Below are positions 52,026-61,248 of a stretch of DNA of 64,000 nt, piece after piece. How positions within the stretch are numbered: position 1 is the stretch's first letter; the number at the start of each line of letters is the position of its first letter. The notes beneath the pieces are model-generated. The model had not been told where the DNA came from. It ran no database searches and saw only the letters and a list, made by a program, of their open reading frames with translations. The stretch covers positions 18,064 to 82,063 of the forward strand of contig CAVCMI010000036.1 in assembly GCA_963603365.1 (NCBI GenBank), read 5' to 3'. A program made the translations under genes and the position numbers. Source of the DNA: F23-D06 sp963603365 (GTDB lineage: Bacteria; Bacteroidota; Bacteroidia; Bacteroidales; WCHB1-69).

Positions 52026-55000
52026 ATGTCTTTAAATAAGAAAAAGTCAAATCACATACAGAGTGCGATGCATCACCACAGCATCGTCTTCCTGATCGTC
52101 GGGGTGCTGGTGGTTTTCGGGTTCTCAACGCTTCCGAAACTCAACAAAGACGAGTTTCCGCAGTTCACCATACGGCAAGGCATTGTTGCGGCCGTCTATC
52201 CCGGAGCCTCCGCGCAAGAAATTGAAGAACAGGTGACCAAACCTTTGGAAAACTTTCTCTTCACTTATCCCGAAGTGGACAAAGAGAAAACCTACTCCGT
52301 GACGGAGAACGGCATCGTATATGTCTATGTGGAACTCCGGCTTTCGGTAAAGGATAAAGACGTCGCGTGGTCGAAGATACGGCACGGGCTGCAGCTTTTC
52401 AAGAAGACTTCGCTGCCGGCAGGCGTGCTGGAGACCGTTGTTGTGGATGACTTCGGCAACACCTCCTCCATGCTGCTCGCAATAGAGGCCCATGACCGGA
52501 CACCGCGCGAACTGGAGAAATATGCCGAGAAACTGTGTGACAACCTGCGTACCATCCCATCGATGGGAAACCTCAAAATCTTAGGCAAGCAGAACGAAGA
52601 AATCGCACTGATCATAGACCAGGACAAACTTGCCGCCTACGGCATCAGCCAGCGTGCCTTGCTGATTGAACTCTCCACACAAGGATTCCGTACAGTGAGC
52701 GGCAGCATTGACGACGGTGCGGAAAAGTCGATGGTCCACCTCTCCATCCCCTACCAGTCGGAATACGAACTCGGCGAGCAGATCATCTATGCCGACCCCT
52801 CGGGGCAGGTGGTGCATCTGCGCGACATTGCCCAAATTGAGCGGCGTTATGCTGCGCCCAAGAATTTCATCCAATACAACGGTGCACCCACCGTGCTGGT
52901 ATCTATGGAGATGACTCCGGGCAACAACATCGTCGCTTTTGGCGAGGAGGTGAACCGGATGATCGGGAAAACAGGCACGCAGATCCCGCCGGACATCCAC
53001 ATCCACAAAATCACCAACCAGCCTGAAGTTGTTCAGGACTCCGTTATGTCATTCCTGCGCGACCTTGTCATATCCATCATTGTAGTCATTGCCGTGATGC
53101 TGACGTTGTTCCCGCTGCGTACGGCCGTCGTGTCGGGCACAAGCCTTCCCGTATGCACCGCTGTCACTTTAGGGCTGATGTACCTGTTCGGCATTGAACT
53201 GAACACCGTCACGTTGGCGGCGCTCATCGTTGTGTTAGGGCTCATCGTCGATGATTCCATCATTGTCATCGACGGCTATGTTGACCTGCTGCACAGCGGC
53301 CACTCCCGATGGTACTCGGCAGTAAACAGCACGCGCCAGCTGTTCGTCCCGATGTCGCTCGCCACGCTGGCCATCTCCGGCATGTTCTTCCCCTTGACGC
53401 GAATCATCACCGGCCCTGTCGGAGACTTCGTACAGCTCTTCCCATGGACCATCGCCTTTGCCCTCGTGAGTTCCATCTTCTATGCCATCTATGTCATCCC
53501 CTACCTCTCGGCCCGTTTCATCAAAAACAACAGGCCCGAAGACCTCAACCGGGTAGAGCGTATGCAAAACCGCTTCTTCGCCTGGCTGCAGGACTTCTAC
53601 AACAAGACCTTAGTGAAATGTTTCCGTCATCCCGGCCGGGTCATCGGCATCACTGTCGGGGCAGTAGCCGTTGGCGTGCTGTTGCTGGCGCGGCTCAACA
53701 TTGTAATGTTCCCCAAAGCCGACCGCAACTGCTTTGTCGTGGAGATCCATCTTGCCGAGGGCAGCAACCTCAGCCAAACCAAAGCCATAGCCGACAGCCT
53801 CGAGCACATCCTGCGCCAAGACGACAAGGTAGTCTCCATAACCTCATTCATCGGCACCTCCTCGCCCCGGTTCCACGCCACCTACGCCCCGCAAATGGCT
53901 CACGACAACTATGCACAGTTCATCGTCAACACCGTAAATGAGAAAGCCACCCTTAAACTGCTGAAAGAATACGGGCCTAAATACGAGAACTATTTCCCCG
54001 ATGCCTATCTCCGCTTTAAGCAGATTGACTATCAGGCTGTCAACAACCCCATTGAGGTACGTTTTTCCGGCGATGACCTCAATGCCCTCAAATCGTGCGC
54101 TGACACGCTGAAAGCCTTTATAAACACCCTGCCAACTGTCACTTGGGTGCATTCTGATGCCGACGAGACCTGCCACAACATCAAAGTTGAGCTGAAGAAC
54201 GACGAAGCCACCCGTTTAGGCATCACACAAGGCTCTCTGTCCATCTATCTCTCCTCCGTGTTAGGAGGGCAGCAGATGACAGCAATTTGGGAAGACGACT
54301 ACAAGATCCCCGTCGCCGTCTATTCTCTCGAAGAGAAAGACAGTTCGCAGTACGAACGTCTGAAGAACTTGCAGATCCCGACCTCCATTCCGGGCGTATG
54401 GGTGCCTTTGCGGCAAATTGCCGACGTGGGTCCCGAGTGGCAAGACGCAGTCATCTGCCACCGCAACAGTATTCGTACCGTCACGGTAGGCGCCGACCTG
54501 CGTTTCGGGTGCAGCCATCCGGAGACGATGAAGAAAATCGAAAAATACATCGACAAAGAGATGAAACCTTGCCTCCCCGAAGGCATAGAAATCTCTTACG
54601 GCGGCATGTCGAGCGCCAACAAGACCATCATGCCCGAAATCATACTGAGCGTGTTGGCGGCGCTGCTGGTGCTCTTCGTATTCCTTCTCTACCACTTCAC
54701 CAACATCCGGCTGGTGCTGCTCACCATTTCCGCCAGTGCGATAGCCATCTTCGGAGCTTGTTTAGGGCTGACCGTCTTCGGGCTCGACTTCAGCATAACG
54801 GCCACGTTAGGATTAGTGAGCCTTATCGGCATCATCGTGCGCAACGGAATCATCATGTACGAATATGCGGAGAGCCTGCGGACTGAGCATCACCTCTCCG
54901 CCAAGGAGGCCGGCTTCGAGGCGGGGCAGCGGCGTATGCGCCCCATCTTCCTCACGGCAGCCGCCGCTGCCTTAGGCGTTGTGCCTATGATCATTGCCCA

Positions 55001-55169
55001 TACTTCTCTCTGGATGCCCATGGGAGTGGTCATCTGCTTCGGCACCATATTCTCTTTCCCCTTCGTGGTAACGCTGCTCCCCGTCGCCTATTGGCAAATA
55101 CTGAAAGGAAGCGACAAAAAACGCAAAAACCTGCCATCTATCGTAAAACAAGACAATGAAACACTATAA
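52026..55169 (+). CDS. RND efflux transporter, inner-membrane permease
   Basis: This is a 1047-residue AcrB-type permease. The N-terminal helix (HSIVFLIVGVLVVFGFSTLP) and the porter domains are followed by transmembrane block TM2-TM6. In it VVLGLIVDDSIIVIDGYVDLL carries the acidic proton-relay residues of TM4 (DD). The second periplasmic half follows, then TM8-TM12 with LVSLIGIIVRNGIIMYEYAE and FLTAAAAALGVVPMII. Substrate class is not readable: it lacks the Cus-type Met signatures, and HAE1-like drug export is plausible. It overlaps the TolC gene by 14 bases. Confidence 0.94.
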   Translation: MSLNKKKSNHIQSAMHHHSIVFLIVGVLVVFGFSTLPKLNKDEFPQFTIRQGIVAAVYPGASAQEIEEQVTKPLENFLFTYPEVDKEKTYSVTENGIVYVYVELRLSVKDKDVAWSKIRHGLQLFKKTSLPAGVLETVVVDDFGNTSSMLLAIEAHDRTPRELEKYAEKLCDNLRTIPSMGNLKILGKQNEEIALIIDQDKLAAYGISQRALLIELSTQGFRTVSGSIDDGAEKSMVHLSIPYQSEYELGEQIIYADPSGQVVHLRDIAQIERRYAAPKNFIQYNGAPTVLVSMEMTPGNNIVAFGEEVNRMIGKTGTQIPPDIHIHKITNQPEVVQDSVMSFLRDLVISIIVVIAVMLTLFPLRTAVVSGTSLPVCTAVTLGLMYLFGIELNTVTLAALIVVLGLIVDDSIIVIDGYVDLLHSGHSRWYSAVNSTRQLFVPMSLATLAISGMFFPLTRIITGPVGDFVQLFPWTIAFALVSSIFYAIYVIPYLSARFIKNNRPEDLNRVERMQNRFFAWLQDFYNKTLVKCFRHPGRVIGITVGAVAVGVLLLARLNIVMFPKADRNCFVVEIHLAEGSNLSQTKAIADSLEHILRQDDKVVSITSFIGTSSPRFHATYAPQMAHDNYAQFIVNTVNEKATLKLLKEYGPKYENYFPDAYLRFKQIDYQAVNNPIEVRFSGDDLNALKSCADTLKAFINTLPTVTWVHSDADETCHNIKVELKNDEATRLGITQGSLSIYLSSVLGGQQMTAIWEDDYKIPVAVYSLEEKDSSQYERLKNLQIPTSIPGVWVPLRQIADVGPEWQDAVICHRNSIRTVTVGADLRFGCSHPETMKKIEKYIDKEMKPCLPEGIEISYGGMSSANKTIMPEIILSVLAALLVLFVFLLYHFTNIRLVLLTISASAIAIFGACLGLTVFGLDFSITATLGLVSLIGIIVRNGIIMYEYAESLRTEHHLSAKEAGFEAGQRRMRPIFLTAAAAALGVVPMIIAHTSLWMPMGVVICFGTIFSFPFVVTLLPVAYWQILKGSDKKRKNLPSIVKQDNETL

Positions 55170-56505
55170 CATATTCATCTTTCTTCTCTTGATGTCCTAT
55201 GCGACAGTCTGCGCTGTCGGACAGCCTCTGCCGCTGGACACCTGCCTCGACCGTGCCTTGCGAAACAATGCGGCCGTGCTGAACACCGAACTCGACATAG
55301 CGCACGCCAAGTTGTTGAAAAGCGATGCTATGAGCAACTATTTCCCGAAAGTCAGCGGTTCCGTCATCGGCTACTATGCCTACAACCCCTTGATTGAATA
55401 TACCATTGACGACATCGACAACGCTTACGCCCGCGAATGGCTGCACAACTTCTATGCCGAGACCGGCTATGCTTTAGGTCTCCCGGATGCCGTCACATTG
55501 GCGGAGAATGGGTTCTCCGTAGGAGTCACCGCCGTGCAGCCCCTCTTCATGGGCGGCAAAATCATAAACGGGAACCGCCTCGCCGCCCAAGGCGTAAAAG
55601 CGGCTGAACTGCAGCATGCCCTGTCGCGCCAACAGCTTTTGCTGCAGACGGAGCAGAACTATTGGCTTGCTTTCTCCCTCGTTGAGAAGAAAAAGACCGT
55701 TCGGCAAGCGCTCGAACTGCTGGACACGCTCTACCGCGATGTGGACATAGCCGTGCAGTCAGGGCTCGCCACCCCCAACGACCTGCTGAAAGTAACCCTC
55801 AAACGCAACGAACTGCTCTCTGACCGGCTGCGCCTCGACAACGGCATCCTTCTGGCCATGCAGGCCTTGTGCCAAATGTCAGGCATCCCCTACTCCGACT
55901 CCCTGACACTGGCAGACACGCTGCCCGACAATATGCCGCTGCCTGAAACACTCTACCGCAACACTGACGAGGCGGTGCAGGACCGCAACGAGAGCCGACT
56001 GCTCGACATCAGCGTCCGGGCCGAACAGCTCAAGCGCAAGATGACCATTGCCGAGGCGCTGCCCCAACTGATGGTCGGCGTAAACGCCTCGGCCGGCAAC
56101 CTGATATTCGACAATTTCAAATTCAACGCCGTAGGATTCCTTTGGCTCAAAGTACCGATTACCGACTGGTGGTCAAAGGGCTGCAAAATGCGACAGAACA
56201 GCCTCGACATACAGAAAGCCGAAAACACGCGCCGCGACCTTGCCGAAAAGATGTCGTTAGAGACGCAACAGGCCTGGAACGGACTGCAAGAAGCGCGCCA
56301 GCAACTGCAGATCGCATTGGAAACTGTGGATTATGCCCGACAAAACCTTGCCTCCGTGCAAGTCAACTATGAGGCCGGCATCGTAGCGATACACGACTTG
56401 CTGGAAGCGCAGACCCTGTTGCGCCAAGCCTTCGACAAAGAGACGGAAGCTCGCATCGCTTACCGTATGCAGCAGCGCAAATATGCCATCCTGACCGGAC
56501 AATAG
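55156..56505 (+). CDS. TolC-family outer-membrane efflux protein
   Basis: This is a 449-residue TolC-like channel with a signal peptide (IFIFLLLMSYATVCAVG). Two OEP repeats of long amphipathic helices are visible (about 25-220 and 255-445), with ALRNNAAVLNTELDIAHAKLLKSDA and the second-half counterpart QQARQQLQIALETVDYARQNLASV-like segments. GIVAIHDLLEAQTLLRQAFDKETEARI is the usual C-terminal pair. It completes the tripartite pump. The last 148 bases before the next gene hold a promoter. Confidence 0.92.
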   Translation: MKHYNIFIFLLLMSYATVCAVGQPLPLDTCLDRALRNNAAVLNTELDIAHAKLLKSDAMSNYFPKVSGSVIGYYAYNPLIEYTIDDIDNAYAREWLHNFYAETGYALGLPDAVTLAENGFSVGVTAVQPLFMGGKIINGNRLAAQGVKAAELQHALSRQQLLLQTEQNYWLAFSLVEKKKTVRQALELLDTLYRDVDIAVQSGLATPNDLLKVTLKRNELLSDRLRLDNGILLAMQALCQMSGIPYSDSLTLADTLPDNMPLPETLYRNTDEAVQDRNESRLLDISVRAEQLKRKMTIAEALPQLMVGVNASAGNLIFDNFKFNAVGFLWLKVPITDWWSKGCKMRQNSLDIQKAENTRRDLAEKMSLETQQAWNGLQEARQQLQIALETVDYARQNLASVQVNYEAGIVAIHDLLEAQTLLRQAFDKETEARIAYRMQQRKYAILTGQ

Positions 56506-56570
56506 CCCGTTTCTTCCCGTCCCCATCCGTTTTTTTTCGTTTTAACATATCGTTCAGAAGATTTTTATTC

Positions 56571-56578
56571 TATCTTTG
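56571..56578 (+). promoter_or_regulatory. -7 promoter box of the fused oxidoreductase gene
   Basis: TATCTTTGCTTGC lies 76 bases upstream of the ATG at 56654, so the gene is transcribed separately from the efflux operon. Confidence 0.6.
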
Positions 56579-56653
56579 CTTGCATTTTTCATTCTTTCAA
56601 GAACATCGGAAGAATGAGGGAAAACTATTGTTACACCTTAAAACTGAACCTGC

Positions 56654-59600
56654 ATGTACAAGATTGAGCAGCATCCCATTCTCGAGGTGCGCGAGGCTAA
56701 AAAGCACCCCTTTTCATTCAACGGAACTACAATCGAAGCCGACGAGAACCTCACCATTGCAGCGGCACTGCACCGGGCAGGTTTACGCGTACACAGCCAC
56801 AGCCTTACCGGCCGATGCCGCAGCGTAGCATGCGGCATCGGCAAATGCGGCGCCTGCGAGATGCTCGTTGACGGCTCCGTCAAGAGAATCTGCATCACCA
56901 AAGTCGAGGGCATCAAGGAAGTAAAGGAGATTCCGCCGGGCTACATTCCCAAGACCGCACCGCACTGCGTGGCAACGCACAAGGTTTACCGCACCGACGT
57001 GGCCATTGTCGGGGCAGGGCCGGCGGGACTGTCGGCGCGTGAGGAACTCAACCGCCACGGCATCGACAACCTGGTCATCGACAGCAACAGCGAGATCGGC
57101 GGGCAGTTCCTGATGCAGACCCACCGGTTCTTCTTCTTTGAAAAGGAACAACGCTTCGGCGGCATGCGGGGCTTTGAAATCTGCCACGCCCTGACCGGCA
57201 ACGACGAGAGCGGCATTATGCTCAACTCGACCGTATGGGACATCCTGGAAGGGAACCGGCTTGCCGTCAAGAACACCGAAACCGGTGAAATCTGCTTTGT
57301 GGACGCCCGTTCCATGATTGTAGCAGCAGGCGCAGTGCCGTTTATGCCCGCTTTTGAAAACGACGACCTGCCTGGCGTCTATACCGCCGCTGTCATCCAG
57401 AAAATGATGAACCGGGAGTTCACGCTGCTGGGAAAGAATGTGCTCACTGTAGGTGCGGGCAACATAGGATACCTCACCTCCTACCAACTCAAACAAGCCG
57501 GCGCCCATGTGAAAGCAATTCTGGAAGCAATGCCTTCTGAAGGAGGCTTCCCTGTGCAAGCCAACCGCGTGCGCCGCCTCGGCATCCCTATACTTACTTC
57601 TCACCTCCTGCTCAAAGCAGTACCCAATGCGGACGGCACCGCAATCGCCGGCGCCGTCATTGCCAAGTGCGACCGCTTCAAACCTGTCCCGGGCACAGAA
57701 CAACTTGTTGAGGGCATTGATGCCATCAACATCTGCACAGGACTGATACCTGACAGCCAACTGCTGGAAAAAGGACGTGCCATTTTCGGAGACCTCTGCT
57801 TCGGGGCGGGCGATGCTCTACGGATCGGCGAAGGCACCTCGGCGGTGCTGCGCGGACGGCAGGCCGCCTTTGACGCAATGAAGGCCTTAGGGCGGAATGT
57901 CCCCTACGAGGAGTATCTCTCCCTTTCCAAAGCATACATAGAATCGCAACAGCATCCCGTGCGCCGCCTCGACCGGCCGCATCTGCCTGATGCCGGAAGA
58001 ATGGGGTCGCAAGGTTTCGTAACCATCGAATGTCTGTACGGCTTTGCCTGCAACCCCTGCTCCTTTGCCTGTCCGCAGCATGCCATCACCAAATCGGACG
58101 CCGCCGCCGTCCCGGACATAGACTTCACGAAATGTGTCGGCTGCATGGAGTGCATATCCCGCTGCCCCGGACTTGCCATCTTCGGCTACGACATCCGCAA
58201 AGACCGCCTGTTCCTCCCCGTAGAATATGCCGCCAACGAAAAAGACGAGGTGTTCCTTGTGGACAACAACGGCGCCGTTTTGGGAGAAGGCATCATCGAG
58301 AAAATAATGCACAAAGCGGGCAAGACGAACGTTTGCCGCATAAAAGCAATTGACCTGCACCGCAATGAGATTCTGGCCGTCAAAGGGTTCATTGTAAAAG
58401 AAGAATACCCTGAGCCGTTGCAGACCGGACCAATGGACAACGACGCGATTAAGGAAGGCGTATCATTCCTGTGCCACTGTGAAGACGTGGACGGCAAAGC
58501 ATTACTGGAAGCCGTCGGCGAGCGCACCTGCATTTCCATTGACGAGTTGAAGCATACTTCCCGTATCGGCATGGGGCCTTGCCGCGGCAAACGCTGCATA
58601 CCGCGCGCCAAGCAGTTTCTGCGTGCCCGCGGCATAACAGTGGTTGACACAACAGCACAACGCGCCCCATTGTCAAACCCTCTGACATTGAGCGATGTCC
58701 TGCCCGGCAACGCCCCAGACAGAGTCATACTTGCCACCAGGCGCACCATACGGCACGAGAAAGTCAAGGCTTTCATCGCCGGCGGCGGCATGGCCGGCTC
58801 CGCCCTCTTCCGCTATATGGCAGAAGCCGGCTTCAACCCCGTGATGGCCAACAACGAAAGAGGAAGCACCTGGCGTTGCATCGCCGGCGGCAGACCCGCC
58901 TTCAGTCACCCTGCTATCGCCGACATTGCCAAACACAACCTCGCAATCTTCAAAGAACTGCAGTCGATGGCCAACATCGACTTCAAACCCACGCGCTATG
59001 TGACCTTCGCCCACGACGAGGCCACCTTTCTCAACCTGGAACGGTCTTCACAATGGTCAGATGCCCGGATGATCGAAAAGAAAGACTTCCGGAAGGAGAT
59101 CTCCGAGCACCTCAACCCCAACCTGAACCACTATTCGCACGCATCCATCTCGCAGAACTGCTGGCAAGCCACACCGGGAAAGGTTCTCAAACTGCTCCGC
59201 GACATTGCCGTAGCACATGGCGGCGTCCTGCTCGAAAACGCAGAAGTTCTTGACGTGGAAAGATGCGGCAACGAATACCGCATCTTAGTTACCGCCCCCG
59301 ACGGCGGATACATTGAATACCTGTCCGAACTTTTCGTGAACGCCATGGGAGGAGCAGCCGGCAAGTTTGCCTCAAGGCTGGGCATCGAAACCGGACTCTA
59401 CCCCGTAAGGCATCAGGCCTTTATCACCAGACGCATGCCGCTGATAGGCAAGAACGGTGACAGCCTCGACATGCTCATCGACCGCCGACATCACCGCGGC
59501 TTTTCTGCCGTGTACGGGCAACAGATGAAAGAGACCGGACAGATCATCGGCTGCGCCTCGCCTGCCCACGACCCACAAGAGGCTGGAAAATGCCTGAAAA

Positions 59601-59887
59601 CCAATACAAAAGACTTTCTTAACGTCGTTGCGGAGGTGTTCTGCGACTGGATACCCTCCCTGAAGGACATTGGCATACAAGCCGTCTGGGCAGGCTATTA
59701 TACCGAACCGCGATACATGGTGGACCCTGAACTGGGACTTCTTGCCGGACTGCGCGGCCACGGCTTCATGCTCGGGCAATATCTGGCAAAACTGTACCTC
59801 GATGCGCTGCTGGGCAAGCCTGTGCCTGACTACTTCAAGGAGTTGTCGCTGTCCGGGAAAGGGCTCGACGAGTCGGCGTTCAAATAA
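56654..59887 (+). CDS. Fused HcnABC/opine-dehydrogenase-like Fe-S flavoenzyme
   Basis: A 1077-residue protein combines, in order, five parts. (1) A [2Fe-2S] ferredoxin-like domain (about 10-95; Cys55, 60, 65, 68). (2) An FAD/NAD disulfide-oxidoreductase domain (GAGPAG 120-125; second Rossmann loop VGAGNIGY near 270). (3) A two-cluster 4Fe-4S insert (Cys460, 466, 469, 473; Cys494, 497, 500, 504). (4) A BFD-like [2Fe-2S] domain (Cys607, 609, 643, 648). (5) A D-amino-acid-oxidase-type FAD domain (GGGMAG 710-715 to the end). Parts 1, 2+4 and 5 match HcnA, HcnB and HcnC, or the alpha, gamma and beta chains of proline/hydroxyproline and opine dehydrogenases. It probably oxidises an amino acid or imino acid and passes electrons through the clusters. 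The substrate is unknown. No signal peptide is present, so a cytosolic location is expected. Confidence 0.85.
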   Translation: MYKIEQHPILEVREAKKHPFSFNGTTIEADENLTIAAALHRAGLRVHSHSLTGRCRSVACGIGKCGACEMLVDGSVKRICITKVEGIKEVKEIPPGYIPKTAPHCVATHKVYRTDVAIVGAGPAGLSAREELNRHGIDNLVIDSNSEIGGQFLMQTHRFFFFEKEQRFGGMRGFEICHALTGNDESGIMLNSTVWDILEGNRLAVKNTETGEICFVDARSMIVAAGAVPFMPAFENDDLPGVYTAAVIQKMMNREFTLLGKNVLTVGAGNIGYLTSYQLKQAGAHVKAILEAMPSEGGFPVQANRVRRLGIPILTSHLLLKAVPNADGTAIAGAVIAKCDRFKPVPGTEQLVEGIDAINICTGLIPDSQLLEKGRAIFGDLCFGAGDALRIGEGTSAVLRGRQAAFDAMKALGRNVPYEEYLSLSKAYIESQQHPVRRLDRPHLPDAGRMGSQGFVTIECLYGFACNPCSFACPQHAITKSDAAAVPDIDFTKCVGCMECISRCPGLAIFGYDIRKDRLFLPVEYAANEKDEVFLVDNNGAVLGEGIIEKIMHKAGKTNVCRIKAIDLHRNEILAVKGFIVKEEYPEPLQTGPMDNDAIKEGVSFLCHCEDVDGKALLEAVGERTCISIDELKHTSRIGMGPCRGKRCIPRAKQFLRARGITVVDTTAQRAPLSNPLTLSDVLPGNAPDRVILATRRTIRHEKVKAFIAGGGMAGSALFRYMAEAGFNPVMANNERGSTWRCIAGGRPAFSHPAIADIAKHNLAIFKELQSMANIDFKPTRYVTFAHDEATFLNLERSSQWSDARMIEKKDFRKEISEHLNPNLNHYSHASISQNCWQATPGKVLKLLRDIAVAHGGVLLENAEVLDVERCGNEYRILVTAPDGGYIEYLSELFVNAMGGAAGKFASRLGIETGLYPVRHQAFITRRMPLIGKNGDSLDMLIDRRHHRGFSAVYGQQMKETGQIIGCASPAHDPQEAGKCLKTNTKDFLNVVAEVFCDWIPSLKDIGIQAVWAGYYTEPRYMVDPELGLLAGLRGHGFMLGQYLAKLYLDALLGKPVPDYFKELSLSGKGLDESAFK

Positions 59888-59891
59888 GCAA

Positions 59892-59918
59892 AAAAGCAGG
59901 GTTTAAGCCCTGCTTTTT
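59892..59918. terminator. Bidirectional intrinsic terminator
   Basis: AAAAGCAGGG (59892-59901) pairs with CCCTGCTTTT (59908-59917) around a 6-base loop and has A/T runs on both sides. It ends the fused oxidoreductase gene (+) and the T9SS cargo gene (-). Confidence 0.85.
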
Positions 59919-59930
59919 CATGTATCTTAC

Positions 59931-61082
59931 TCATTCCACCACCACCTTGCTGACCGCCGAGGCATGACCTTTGCCAGCTTTGAGCAGATAAACCCCTTTG
60001 GGGAGATCAGACACATCGATGGTGTGCGTGCCGTCGGAGTTGGCCATATAGACCTTACGTCCCGTCAAGTCAAACAATTCAAGTGTACTTGCACCGGACG
60101 ACACCACCGTGACAGCATTGCGGGCGGGCACGGGATAGACAGAAAGAACCGGATCGGAAGGCATCTCAGCAAGGCCCGTTCCGGCAGAGGAATATTCAAA
60201 AAGGTAATTGCAGAAATGCTGCAGCACGCCGGCATCGTCAATCGTCCAGAATGTGTCAACCGCTACGGCATGATAGGTAGTGTTGAACACCGGCCACTCC
60301 TCTTCGGGGTTGGCGTGTGGGTACACCTGCGACTGCAGCAGCGATTCGTCGTATTGATACAGATGCTTGGAGGTCACGATGTTGCCCAGCCGCGAAATCT
60401 CGCCTGTTACATTGTTGAACGCATCCCGGTAATAAATCGTGTTGTCAGCCTCTTCCATCTCTTCAGTGTCGGCGTTGCGGTACCAGTTCGTTTTCTCAAC
60501 GAGGTAGCCGTCAGCGTTGTAGGTATATTCAATGCGCCACGACTGGTTGTAGCCGCCGTTGAAATCACTTTCATAGCCTATTTCAAGCGTGACGTTGTTG
60601 TTGGCGTCAAATTCGCGGTCGCACTTCTGGTAAATGCCAAACGTGCCGAAGTCGAGTTCCCAATGGTTCTGGTTGCCGTTGGCATCGTATGAATAGTAGT
60701 ATGTGCCGCCGAGCGTGAACGTGCCGCCGAAGTTGTTGTAGTTCTGGCGGGTAAGTCGCCGGCCGAGTTCATTGTAGGTATAGTCGCAGTAATTGGCATA
60801 GAGCCAGGAGCCGTCAGACATCTGCTGGTAAACCGAGAGACGCGACACATTGCCGGCAGCGTCATAGTGCAGGCTGTCGCACACCGTGAGACCGCCTCCC
60901 GTGTTGTTTTGCGAAAAAGTGGAGACAAGCCGTCCGGCATCATCGTAGGAAAAGTCTTTGGTCTCGTATAGATCGTGAGAATAGGCTCTTGTCAGACGGT
61001 GCGAGAATGAGGCCGGTGAGGGTTGTGCAAAAGCGGTGCAAAGCAGGGCCATTGCGGCAATCGTAAAGGTAAACTTTTTCAT
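59931..61082 (-). CDS. T9SS type A sorting-domain protein
   Basis: This 383-residue secreted protein has a signal peptide (KFTFTIAAMALLCTAFAQ). The central part carries YD/RHS-like repeats, each a DYDAAGNVSRL or YDANGNQNHWEL type strand pair, over about 40-230. The C-terminal domain (about 300-383) is a T9SS type A sorting signal with YPVPARNAVTVVS, LELFDLTGRKVY and DVSDLPKGVYLLK ending in KVVVE, so the protein is exported across the outer membrane and may be attached to A-LPS. The ATG at 61080-61082 is used because the promoter box lies just upstream at 61121-61128. The function of the repeat part is unknown. Confidence 0.9.
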   Translation of the reverse strand: MKKFTFTIAAMALLCTAFAQPSPASFSHRLTRAYSHDLYETKDFSYDDAGRLVSTFSQNNTGGGLTVCDSLHYDAAGNVSRLSVYQQMSDGSWLYANYCDYTYNELGRRLTRQNYNNFGGTFTLGGTYYYSYDANGNQNHWELDFGTFGIYQKCDREFDANNNVTLEIGYESDFNGGYNQSWRIEYTYNADGYLVEKTNWYRNADTEEMEEADNTIYYRDAFNNVTGEISRLGNIVTSKHLYQYDESLLQSQVYPHANPEEEWPVFNTTYHAVAVDTFWTIDDAGVLQHFCNYLFEYSSAGTGLAEMPSDPVLSVYPVPARNAVTVVSSGASTLELFDLTGRKVYMANSDGTHTIDVSDLPKGVYLLKAGKGHASAVSKVVVE

Positions 61083-61120
61083 AATGATTGGTTTTGTTTG
61101 AATTTGGGTTAATGAAGGTG

Positions 61121-61128
61121 CAAAGGTA
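61121..61128 (-). promoter_or_regulatory. -7 promoter box of the T9SS cargo gene
   Basis: The minus strand reads TACCTTTGCACC, 38 bases upstream of the ATG. It decides against the much longer open frame reaching 61538. Confidence 0.6.
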
Positions 61129-61208
61129 GTCTTTTTTTTTAAGGAAGTGATCAACAAGGAAAATAATCCCACGGCGACAAGTTCAACCTGAAAAGTTTTA
61201 AATAAAAA

Positions 61209-61248
61209 CAGGAGCAAAGCACATGAAATTATTGTATGTTTGCTCCTG
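61209..61248. repeat. Inverted repeat at the left edge of the mobile island
   Basis: CAGGAGCAAA (61209-61218) and TTTGCTCCTG (61239-61248) form a 10-bp inverted repeat just where the methyltransferase fragment begins. It could be a terminator stem or an element boundary. The inner half also contains TATGTTTG, a promoter-like box. Confidence 0.4.

Noticed and set aside
56783..57760. 325-codon minus frame inside the fused oxidoreductase gene
   Set aside because: Antisense to all the cysteine and glycine motifs that identify the plus-strand product.
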